A DNA stretch of 64,000 nucleotides, taken from assembly GCF_030269325.1 (NCBI RefSeq), contig NZ_BSTD01000009.1, positions 62,001 through 126,000 of the forward strand. Direction: 5' to 3'. The notes beneath the pieces are model-generated. The model saw nothing but the letters and a program-made list of their open reading frames with translations. It did not search any database and was not told where the DNA came from. This DNA is from Amycolatopsis sp. NBRC 101858. Lineage in GTDB: Bacteria > Actinomycetota > Actinomycetes > Mycobacteriales > Pseudonocardiaceae. A program made the translations under genes and the position numbers. Each line of letters starts with the position of its first letter. Positions within the stretch are counted from its first letter, which is position 1. Positions 17,147-24,183 of the stretch are shown piece by piece.

Positions 17147-17484
17147 CGCGCCGTCGTCCTGATCCGCACGACCAGGACGGCGACCGTCAGGAGCAGCAGG
17201 GCGAAGAGGGCGCCCGCGGAACGCGTCGTTCCGCGGGCGCCCCACGCCGTCCCGGCCGGTAGTACGACCAGTGACGTCGCAAGGTACGCCAGGTGCGTCC
17301 CGGGTTCCGCCGGGTGGTCGCTCACCGAGCTCGCGATGGCTTGGGCCAGCAGCGCGAGTTCGACCAGGACGGCCAGCGGGCGCCACCGCGGCCAGCGGTA
17401 CCGCCCGGCCGCCGTCACGGCCAGTGCCGTGAGCCCGGCCAGCAGGCAGACCGCGGTCGTCGCGAAGGCCAGCGGCTCGATCAC
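17143..17484 (-). CDS. Small integral membrane protein, iron-regulated operon
   Basis: 113 residues from GTG 17484, which overlaps the stop of the upstream PepSY gene (GTGA). Four hydrophobic helices are visible (about 3-22, 34-50, 62-80 and 88-107). No motif was recognised. Its placement directly behind an IdeR-boxed PepSY gene suggests a role in the same iron-related membrane process. Confidence 0.72.
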   Translation of the reverse strand: MIEPLAFATTAVCLLAGLTALAVTAAGRYRWPRWRPLAVLVELALLAQAIASSVSDHPAEPGTHLAYLATSLVVLPAGTAWGARGTTRSAGALFALLLLTVAVLVVRIRTTAR

Positions 17485-18728
17485 GCGCGTTTCGCTTTGC
17501 GGCGACGGCGTTTCGTGCCCAGCCGGAAGAGCCACGTCGAGATGCCGGTGAGCATCAGTGCCAGCGGGGTCAGGCCGAGGACCACCCAGACGAGCCGCCA
17601 CCAGCCGTCGACCAGCCAGCCGAAGTGCGCGGCCTCGAACACCTTGCCGTAGAACCGGTTGGCCGCCGGTTCGGCCTTGGCGTCCACAGAGGACACGTGC
17701 GTGGCGTCGTGGCTGTCGACGTACACCGTGCGGTCGCCGCCGAAGAACGCGCGGGCGCCGTAGGGCTGGTAGCCGTCGTCCGCGATCGAAACCGTGTAGT
17801 AGTCGGTGCCTTCGGCCGGCGGGACGAGGTAGCGGACCGTGCCGGGGGACGCGGCGAGCGCGGCGGCCGAGGCCCGGTCGATGCCGATCTCCGGGGTGCC
17901 GGGCGCGGCCGGGTTCGCCGTGAAGCTGTACTTCGCCTCGTCCGGCGCCGAGCCGCCGGTGATCGCGAGCCACGCGTTTTCGACCGGGGGCAGGTAGAAC
18001 GCCGCGCCGGTGACGCCCCACATCAGCACGAACGGCACCGAGACGATGCCGATGACGTTGTGCAGGTCGTAGTCGCGGGCGAAGCGGCCCTTGCCGAGCC
18101 GGACGCGGAAGCCGTGCGAGAACTTCTTGAAGCCCGGCCACCAGACGACGATCCCGGTGATGGCCAGCAAGATCATCAGCAGCCCGAGCACGACGAGGAC
18201 CAGCTCACCCCAGTTCATTTCCGGGACCGGTGTCGGCGCAGCGAGCCACGAGACGTATCCCGGATCGTCCTGGCAGGTGAACGCGCAGTCGTGGAGGTTC
18301 GTCAGCCAGCCCATGACGCCGTCGGTGAGCTTCTGCGGCCCGGTGATCCGCCCGCTGCCGGGGTCGACCGCGTACGCCTCGGTGTAGTTCGCGTCGCCGA
18401 CCGCGATGACGCCGTCGTCGTTGCTGACCCAGGCCGCGGAGAACTCCGGGTGAGCCTGTTTGACCAGGTCCCGCGCCTGCTGGAGGCCGATCGGGTGGGC
18501 ACTCTCGGTGTGCGCGTAGAAGTCCGCGTGCGTCGCGCGGAAGTACTCGGCGCGGTAGAGCAGGACTACTCCGGCGGTGGTTTCGAGGACCAGCAGCAGC
18601 CCGAGCACCAGCGACGTCCACCGGTGCGTGACGACCAGCGCGCGGCGCACGGGCTTGCGCCGGTACCAGCGGCGGACGGCGCGTTTCGGTGGATCGGCCC
18701 TGGTCAGCTCGGGTGCTTCGGCGGTCAC
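17481..18728 (-). CDS. PepSY-associated transmembrane protein (iron-uptake type)
   Basis: 415 residues with four membrane helices: near 35-60 (HRWTSLVLGLLLVLETTAGV), 175-200, 225-250 and 370-395. PepSY-like extracellular segments lie between helices. The family (PiuB/FsrB-like) includes membrane ferric-siderophore reductases; conserved His residues in VTHRWTS, LHDCAF and DLHNVIG could hold heme. It is preceded by a DtxR/IdeR-type box at 18759-18777, so it is expected to be induced when iron is scarce. It is cotranslated with the small membrane protein downstream. Confidence 0.88.
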   Translation of the reverse strand: MTAEAPELTRADPPKRAVRRWYRRKPVRRALVVTHRWTSLVLGLLLVLETTAGVVLLYRAEYFRATHADFYAHTESAHPIGLQQARDLVKQAHPEFSAAWVSNDDGVIAVGDANYTEAYAVDPGSGRITGPQKLTDGVMGWLTNLHDCAFTCQDDPGYVSWLAAPTPVPEMNWGELVLVVLGLLMILLAITGIVVWWPGFKKFSHGFRVRLGKGRFARDYDLHNVIGIVSVPFVLMWGVTGAAFYLPPVENAWLAITGGSAPDEAKYSFTANPAAPGTPEIGIDRASAAALAASPGTVRYLVPPAEGTDYYTVSIADDGYQPYGARAFFGGDRTVYVDSHDATHVSSVDAKAEPAANRFYGKVFEAAHFGWLVDGWWRLVWVVLGLTPLALMLTGISTWLFRLGTKRRRRKAKRA

Positions 18729-18758
18729 GGTGTCCCCTCACCTCGGTCAAGATCGAAG

Positions 18759-18777
18759 TGAGGTTAGCCTTGCTTTA
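18759..18777. promoter_or_regulatory. DtxR/IdeR-type iron box
   Basis: TGAGGTTAGCCTTGCTTTA matches the 19-bp consensus TTAGGTTAGSCTAACCTAA at 14 positions, with the left half nearly intact. It lies 30 bp before the PepSY start. Iron-loaded IdeR would repress the PepSY operon; it could also affect the divergent GH1 gene. Confidence 0.72.
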
Positions 18778-18862
18778 GTGACCCTGTCTTCCGTCCTTCG
18801 GTGGATGTGCGGCGAGTCACCGCCCCTTTAACATGAAGCACTTTCACAAAATGGAGGGTGCG

Positions 18863-20170
18863 ATGCGGCGCGGCGTGGTCTTCGTGGTCCTGACGTTGCT
18901 CGCGGGTCTCGTCGCGGGCGTGTCCCCGGCAGTGGCGGTCACGCAGCCGTTCTTCTGGGGTGTCGCCACCTCCGGCTACCAGGCGGAGGGCTCGGCGCCC
19001 GACAGCAACTGGCGCCGCTACGAGCAGGCGAAGACGTCGTCGATCAAGGAGCCCTACCTCGAGTCCGTCGACTTCCGGCACCACTACGCCGAGGACATCG
19101 ACCGCGCGAAGCAGCTCGGCGTGAACGTGTTCCGCTTCAGCGTCGAGTGGGCCCGGATCGAGCCGCGGCCCGGGCAGGTCGACCAGGCCGAGCTGGCGAA
19201 CTACGACGACGTCGTGCGCCGCGTCCTGGACGCCGGGATGCGGCCGATGATCACCCTCGACCACTGGGTCTACCCGGGCTGGGTCGCCGACCAGGGCGGC
19301 TGGGACAGCGACCGCACGGTCGACGCCTGGCTCGCCAACGCCCGCCGCGTCGTGGACCGGTACAAGGGGCTCGGCGCGCTCTGGATCACGATCAACGAGC
19401 CGACCGTCTACCTGCAGAACGAGACCGCCAACGGCGGGCTCGCCGGGTGGAAGCTGCCGTGGGCGCAGGCGCGGCTGGTGAAGGTGCACCGCGCGGCGTA
19501 CGACCTGATCCACCAGCTGGACCCGGGTGCGCTCGTGTCCAGCAACAGCGCGTACATCCCGGCCGTGCAGGGCGTGCTCGACGCGTCGTTCCTCGACCAG
19601 GTGCGCGACAAGCTCGACTTCGCCGGCCTCGACTACTACTACGGCGCGAGCCTCGACAACCTCAGCGCGATCCACGCGGCGAGCGGCGAGTTCTGGAAGG
19701 TGACGCCGCAGCCGGACGGCATCTACTACGCACTTCGTTACTACGCGCGGAAGTTCCCGGGCCTGCCGCTGTACGTCGTCGAAAACGGGATGCCGACCGA
19801 CAACGGCAACGCGCGTCCCGACGGCTACACGCGCTCGGATCACCTGCGTGACCACATCTACTGGGTGCAGCGCGCGAAGGCCGACGGCATGAACGTCATC
19901 GGCTACAACTACTGGAGCCTCACCGACAACTACGAGTGGGGCAGCTACCAGCCGCGGTTCGGACTGTACACAGTGGACGCCCGCTCGGACGCCACGCTGA
20001 CGCGCCGGCCGACCGACGCCGTCGCGGCGTACCGGCAGCTGATCACGGGCCACGGCGTCCCGGCCGGCTACACGCCGGTGCGGCCGCCGGGCTTCTGCTC
20101 GGTCGTCGACGGTCTCGGCAGCTGCCTCGACCCGGCTCGCTACCCGGGTCCGCTGGCTCCGCTGGGCTGA
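18863..20170 (+). CDS. Secreted GH1-family glycosidase
   Basis: 435 residues. A signal peptide ends near SPAVAV (about residue 24). The GH1 barrel starts with FFWGVATSGYQAEGS. Acid/base is Glu179 in TINEPTVY and the nucleophile is Glu307 in YVVENGMPTD; the aglycone-side NYWSLTDNYEWG motif is present. ATG 18863 is preceded by GGAGGG; an ATG at 18833 would add ten polar residues before the signal. GH1 enzymes hydrolyse beta-glucosides or beta-galactosides. Most bacterial GH1 are cytosolic, so export is unusual. A short tail after the barrel (about 405-435) has two Cys that may pair. Confidence 0.92.
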   Translation: MRRGVVFVVLTLLAGLVAGVSPAVAVTQPFFWGVATSGYQAEGSAPDSNWRRYEQAKTSSIKEPYLESVDFRHHYAEDIDRAKQLGVNVFRFSVEWARIEPRPGQVDQAELANYDDVVRRVLDAGMRPMITLDHWVYPGWVADQGGWDSDRTVDAWLANARRVVDRYKGLGALWITINEPTVYLQNETANGGLAGWKLPWAQARLVKVHRAAYDLIHQLDPGALVSSNSAYIPAVQGVLDASFLDQVRDKLDFAGLDYYYGASLDNLSAIHAASGEFWKVTPQPDGIYYALRYYARKFPGLPLYVVENGMPTDNGNARPDGYTRSDHLRDHIYWVQRAKADGMNVIGYNYWSLTDNYEWGSYQPRFGLYTVDARSDATLTRRPTDAVAAYRQLITGHGVPAGYTPVRPPGFCSVVDGLGSCLDPARYPGPLAPLG

Positions 20171-20207
20171 CTTTTGTGCCACTGACCTGCGGGTCCGTGG
20201 TCCGGCC

Positions 20208-20235
20208 TTGATAAATACATGCCGGTCTGTATGTT
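20208..20235 (+). promoter_or_regulatory. Promoter with operator in its spacer, lipid catabolic operon
   Basis: TTGATA (20208-20213) and TATGTT (20230-20235) are 16 bp apart. The spacer holds an imperfect palindrome at 20215-20232 with arms ATACA and TGTAT around a central CCGG. TATGTT lies 7 nt before ATG 20243, so the message would be leaderless. Such operators usually bind TetR regulators of acyl-CoA or steroid catabolism; no regulator gene is adjacent. Confidence 0.65.
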
Positions 20236-20242
20236 TGTTGCC

Positions 20243-21427
20243 ATGACGAACAGGGTGTACGTCGTCGGCGTCGGGATGACGAAGTTCGAGAAGCCCGGGC
20301 GGCGCGAAGGCTGGGACTACCCGCAGATGGCGCGTGAGTCCGGGACCAAGGCGCTCGAAGACGCCGGGCTGGGGTACGACGCCGTCCAGCAGGCGTACGT
20401 CGGGTACGTCTACGGCGAGTCGACGTCCGGGCAGCGTGCCGTCTACGAGCTGGGGATGACCGGGATCCCGGTGGTCAACGTCAACAACAACTGCTCCACC
20501 GGCTCGACCGCGCTGTACCTGGCCGCGGAGGCGATCCGCGGCGGCCGCGCGGACTGCGTCCTGGCGCTGGGCTTCGAGAAGATGAAACCCGGCTCGCTCG
20601 GGTCGACCTTCGACGACCGCGAGCAGCCGATGGGCAACCACATGCAGGCACTCGCCGAGATCTCCGAGGTGCTGTTCCCGCCCGCGCCGTGGATGTTCGG
20701 CGCCGCCGGCCGCGAGCACATGAAGCAGTACGGCACGACCGCCGAGCACTTCGCGAAGATCGGCGAGAAGAACCACCGGCACTCGGTGAACAACCCGTAC
20801 GCGCAATTCCAGGATGTCTATTCACTCGACGACATCCTGGCGTCGCGGATGATCTACGACCCGCTGACCAAGCTGCAGTGCTCGCCGACCTCGGACGGCT
20901 CCGGCGCGGCGATCCTGGCGAGTGAGGCCTTCGTCGAGACGAACGGACTGGCCGAGCGGGCCGTCGAGATCGTCGGGCAGGCCATGACCACCGACTTCCG
21001 CAGCACCTTCGACGGCAGCGCGAAGAACATCGTCGGCTACGACATGACCCGGCAGGCCGCCCGCCAGGTGTACGAGCAGGCCGGGCTCGGGCCGGCCGAC
21101 TTCCAGGTCGTCGAGCTGCACGACTGCTTCTCCGCCAACGAACTCCTGACGTACGAAGCACTCGGGCTCTGTGAAGAGGGCGAAGGCGGGTCGCTCGTCG
21201 ACGCCGGGGACACGACCTACGGCGGCCGGTGGGTCGTGAACCCGTCCGGCGGGCTCATCTCGAAAGGCCACCCGCTCGGCGCGACCGGGCTCGCCCAGTG
21301 CGCCGAACTGACCTGGCAGCTGCGCGGCGACGCGGACGCGCGGCAGGTTTCGGATGTGCGGGCCGCGTTGCAGCACAACATCGGACTCGGTGGCGCCGCC
21401 GTCGTCACCGCCTACCAGCGAGCTTAG
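20243..21427 (+). CDS. Thiolase-superfamily lipid-transfer protein (SCP-x/Ltp type)
   Basis: 394 residues. The nucleophile region is NNNCSTGSTALYLA, and the later active-site motifs are VVELHDCFSANE and NPSGGLISKGHPLGATG. This pattern marks SCP-x-like thiolases and Ltp retro-aldolases, which cleave acyl-CoA side chains of sterols or branched lipids. It heads an operon with a SRPBCC protein, a MaoC-type hydratase and a dehydrogenase, the set expected for one beta-oxidation-like cycle. The start at 20243 fits the promoter spacing; an in-frame ATG at 20219 lies inside the operator. Confidence 0.9.
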   Translation: MTNRVYVVGVGMTKFEKPGRREGWDYPQMARESGTKALEDAGLGYDAVQQAYVGYVYGESTSGQRAVYELGMTGIPVVNVNNNCSTGSTALYLAAEAIRGGRADCVLALGFEKMKPGSLGSTFDDREQPMGNHMQALAEISEVLFPPAPWMFGAAGREHMKQYGTTAEHFAKIGEKNHRHSVNNPYAQFQDVYSLDDILASRMIYDPLTKLQCSPTSDGSGAAILASEAFVETNGLAERAVEIVGQAMTTDFRSTFDGSAKNIVGYDMTRQAARQVYEQAGLGPADFQVVELHDCFSANELLTYEALGLCEEGEGGSLVDAGDTTYGGRWVVNPSGGLISKGHPLGATGLAQCAELTWQLRGDADARQVSDVRAALQHNIGLGGAAVVTAYQRA

Positions 21428-21435
21428 GAGAGACC

Positions 21436-21867
21436 GTGGGCCGGATCAGCGCGTCCGTCGAACTGCCCGCCGCGCCGGACAAGGTGTGGGCGGAGTTTTC
21501 CAACCCCACCAACTTCGAGAAGTGGCTGACCATCCACACCAAGTGGAAGGGCGACGTCCCGGCGGAGTTCTCGCCGGGTTCGCAGGTGTCCGAAGTGGTC
21601 ACCATGCTCGGGATGGCGAACACGATCACCTGGACCGTCGACACCTACGAAGCGCCGTCCCGGCTGGTCATTTCGGGGACCGGGATGGCCGGGGTGAAGA
21701 TCAGCTTCTCGCTGTCGGTGGCGGCGGCCGGCGCCGGCTCGGCGGCGACCATCGAGGCCGAGTTCACCGGCCAGATGATCGTCGGCGCGCTGGGCAAGGC
21801 CGTCGAGAAGGACGGCAAGAAGAACCTCGACGAGTCGCTCGAGAAGTTCAAGGCACTGGTCGCATGA
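21436..21867 (+). CDS. SRPBCC-family protein
   Basis: 143 residues from GTG 21436 with an AGGAGAG ribosome site. Segments RISASVELPAAPDKVWAEF, FEKWLTIHTKW and TWTVDTYEAPSRLVISG follow the START/Bet v1-like lipid-binding fold. It should bind a hydrophobic ligand, here probably an acyl or steroid intermediate, given its operon. Catalytic residues are not evident. The stop overlaps the next start by ATGA. Confidence 0.85.
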   Translation: MGRISASVELPAAPDKVWAEFSNPTNFEKWLTIHTKWKGDVPAEFSPGSQVSEVVTMLGMANTITWTVDTYEAPSRLVISGTGMAGVKISFSLSVAAAGAGSAATIEAEFTGQMIVGALGKAVEKDGKKNLDESLEKFKALVA

Positions 21868-22703
21868 AGTTCGACCCCGCCGGCCTGGGCAAGTGGACGT
21901 CGCCGGTGTCGTTCGACGTCACGCGGGAACGGCTCGTCGACTACGCTCTGGCGACCAACGACCCGATCCCCGCCCACCGCGCCGGGGACGTCGCGAGCCC
22001 GGTGTTCGCGATCGTGCCGGTGTTCCAGTCGCTGCTGGAGCCGGCCCTCGAAGTGGTACCGACGTCGTTGTTCGGTCGCGTTCTCCACGGCGAGCAGGAC
22101 TTCCGGTTCCACCGCCCGATCCGGCCCGGGGATTCCTTGGTGTCGCGGGCGAAGATGACCGGGTTCGAAGGGCTGCCGAAGGGCACGCGGGCGACGGTCT
22201 ACCTGGAGTGCCGCAGTGCTTCCGGTGACCTGGTGAACGAGCAGTACGTGACGTTCTTCGTGCGCGGCTTCGACACCGGTTCGAAGGAGGGGTCGCTGGG
22301 GCCTTCGCACCGCTTCGACGAGTCTTTGCGATCTTCGGCGCCGGTGGCGAAGGTCAGCCAGCACGTCGACGACGACCAGACGTTCCGCTACGGCCCGGCC
22401 GCCGGTGACCCGATGCCGATCCACCTCGACGACGAGGTCGCACGCGCCGCGGGACTCCCGGGGATCATCGCGCACGGGCTGTGCACGATGGCGTTCACGT
22501 CGTGGGCGCTGCTGACCGAGGTCGGCGAGTCCTCAGTGGACAGACTGCGGCGGCTGGCCGTGCGGTTCGCGTCGCCGGTGCTGCCGGGGCAGGACCTGTC
22601 GACGTCGATCTGGTCAGCGGGCGGCGGTTCGTACGCCTTCGAGACGACCGTCGGTGACACGTTGGTGATCAAGGACGGACTCGCGGAGCTGGGAGAGCTG
22701 TGA
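21864..22703 (+). CDS. MaoC-like enoyl-CoA hydratase (double hotdog)
   Basis: 279 residues. Two hotdog halves are visible: the N-terminal one around DYALATNDPIPAHRAGDVAS, and the catalytic C-terminal one with DPMPIHLDDEVARAAGLPG followed by IIAHGLCTMAF, the hydratase-2 motif with Asp and His. Such enzymes hydrate 2-enoyl-CoA in beta-oxidation of long or steroid side chains. It overlaps the SRPBCC gene by ATGA and the dehydrogenase gene by TGATG. Confidence 0.9.
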   Translation: MKFDPAGLGKWTSPVSFDVTRERLVDYALATNDPIPAHRAGDVASPVFAIVPVFQSLLEPALEVVPTSLFGRVLHGEQDFRFHRPIRPGDSLVSRAKMTGFEGLPKGTRATVYLECRSASGDLVNEQYVTFFVRGFDTGSKEGSLGPSHRFDESLRSSAPVAKVSQHVDDDQTFRYGPAAGDPMPIHLDDEVARAAGLPGIIAHGLCTMAFTSWALLTEVGESSVDRLRRLAVRFASPVLPGQDLSTSIWSAGGGSYAFETTVGDTLVIKDGLAELGEL

Positions 22704-23539
22704 TGGGTGCACTCGACGGGCGCGTCGCGCTGGTCACCGGCGCGGGCCGGGGGATCGGGCGGGAGCACGCGCTGTTGTTCGCGCGGGAGGGGGCTTCGGT
22801 GGTCGTCAACGACATCGAGCCGGACCCCGAGGTGGTCTCGGAGATCCGCGAACGAGGTGGTTCGGCGGTGGCGAACACGTCGGACGTGGCGTCGTGGGCG
22901 GGCGCGGCGGAGCTGGTCGACCAGGCGGTGTCCGAGTTCGGCCGGCTGGACGTGGTGGTGAACAACGCGGGCATCCTGCGGGACAGCTTCGTCGCGGGCC
23001 TCACCGAGCAGCAGTGGGACGAGGTGATCGCGGTCCACCTCAAGGGCCACGCGGCAGTGCTCCACCACGCGGCGGCGTACTGGAAGTCGCTTTCGAAGGC
23101 GGGTGCGCCGGTCGCGGCGTCGGTGATCAACACGGCATCGGCGTCGGGGACGACGGTGCCGAACCCGGGCCAGCTCAACTACGGCGCGGCGAAGGCGGGC
23201 ATCGCGGCGATGACGCTGGTGGCGGCGGCCGAGCTGGAGCGCTACGGGGTGCGGGTCAACGCGATCGCCCCGATCGCCCGGACCCGGCTGACCTTGGCGA
23301 CCCCGGGGATGGGCGCGATCTTCGCGGCACCGGTTGCCGAGGGCGAGTTCGATGCGTTCTCGCCGGCGAACATCTCGCCGTTGGTGGCTTACCTGGCGTC
23401 CGAGAAGTGCGCGTTGACGGGCAAGGTGTTCGCGGTCCAGGGCGGTGCGATCTCGGAGCTGGCCGGCTGGCACGACGTGAAGGTGATCGAGACCGAAGGC
23501 GCGTGGACGATCGACGACATCGCGGCGAGGCTGCCGTAG
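22703..23539 (+). CDS. Short-chain dehydrogenase (3-hydroxyacyl-CoA type)
   Basis: 278 residues. The Rossmann loop is VTGAGRGIGREHA, the NNAG motif is VVNNAGILRD, and the catalytic Ser/Tyr/Lys lie in VINTASASGT and LNYGAAKAGI. The C-terminal half resembles the dehydrogenase domain of MFE-2 proteins (FabG-like 3-hydroxyacyl-CoA dehydrogenases), which fits its position after a MaoC hydratase. ATG 22703 gives a TGATG coupling with the upstream stop; a GTG at 22700 is an alternative. Confidence 0.9.
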   Translation: MGALDGRVALVTGAGRGIGREHALLFAREGASVVVNDIEPDPEVVSEIRERGGSAVANTSDVASWAGAAELVDQAVSEFGRLDVVVNNAGILRDSFVAGLTEQQWDEVIAVHLKGHAAVLHHAAAYWKSLSKAGAPVAASVINTASASGTTVPNPGQLNYGAAKAGIAAMTLVAAAELERYGVRVNAIAPIARTRLTLATPGMGAIFAAPVAEGEFDAFSPANISPLVAYLASEKCALTGKVFAVQGGAISELAGWHDVKVIETEGAWTIDDIAARLP

Positions 23540-23605
23540 TGCCGGTGTTGAGCCGTCCGGCGTAGTCGTTCGGCGGCGCGCTCCGGGGGGAACGAAACTG
23601 GGCGG

Positions 23606-24139
23606 ATGGGGAGGCACGGAGGATCGCGGCGCGCCTGGATGCTCGGACTGCTGACCGGCGGGTTGTTCGCCGCCGGTCTGGTGGTGCTCGAGGCGGCAGT
23701 GGTGTGGCCGGACGGTCCGTGGTGGGTCGTGGCGCTGACCGGCCTCGGCGCGGGTGTGTTCGTCGGCGCGGTCCTGGGTCCCACGATGGCGCGAACGGAA
23801 CGGGCGATGTGGCGGGCCTGCGCGGAAGACCTGACCTGGCCGGAGTTCAAGGCCGCCGCCAAGGCGAGCCGCACGGGCCGGGCGCCGGCGGATCCCCGGC
23901 TGCGCACGGCCGCGACGCGCATCGCGGTTCACCAGCTGGCCCAGCACCGGCGCCGCCGCCGGAGCACGCTCATCGGCTGTTCGGTGGCCGCGGGGTGCTG
24001 CCTGCTCAGCGCGGCGGTCGGCAACCTGCTCGCCCTGTTCGCCGCCGGCGGCATCGTCGTCGTGATCGCCACGTTCCTGTACGAGCGCGTCCGGCTGCGG
24101 AAGGCCTTGCTGCGCTTGCGTGCGGAGTCGCCGGCCTGA
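23606..24139 (+). CDS. Uncharacterised membrane protein
   Basis: 177 residues with four hydrophobic segments in two pairs: about 11-30, 36-55, 115-135 and 137-155. The middle (60-110) is basic and soluble (RTERAMWRACAEDLTWPEF, HRRRRRSTL). No family was recognised. It follows the lipid operon by 66 bp and ends at a shared terminator with the topoisomerase genes. Confidence 0.7.
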   Translation: MGRHGGSRRAWMLGLLTGGLFAAGLVVLEAAVVWPDGPWWVVALTGLGAGVFVGAVLGPTMARTERAMWRACAEDLTWPEFKAAAKASRTGRAPADPRLRTAATRIAVHQLAQHRRRRRSTLIGCSVAAGCCLLSAAVGNLLALFAAGGIVVVIATFLYERVRLRKALLRLRAESPA

Positions 24140-24144
24140 GGAAC

Positions 24145-24175
24145 CCGGGGTGGCTCGAAGCTCGAACCACCCCGG
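24145..24175. terminator. Bidirectional terminator between convergent genes
   Basis: CCGGGGTGG (24145-24153) pairs perfectly with CCACCCCGG (24167-24175). The 13-nt interior also contains a TCGA/TCGA pair, lengthening the stem with one mismatch. It lies between convergent stops at 24139 and 24184, so it can serve both strands. Confidence 0.85.
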
Positions 24176-24183
24176 AAACCCCG

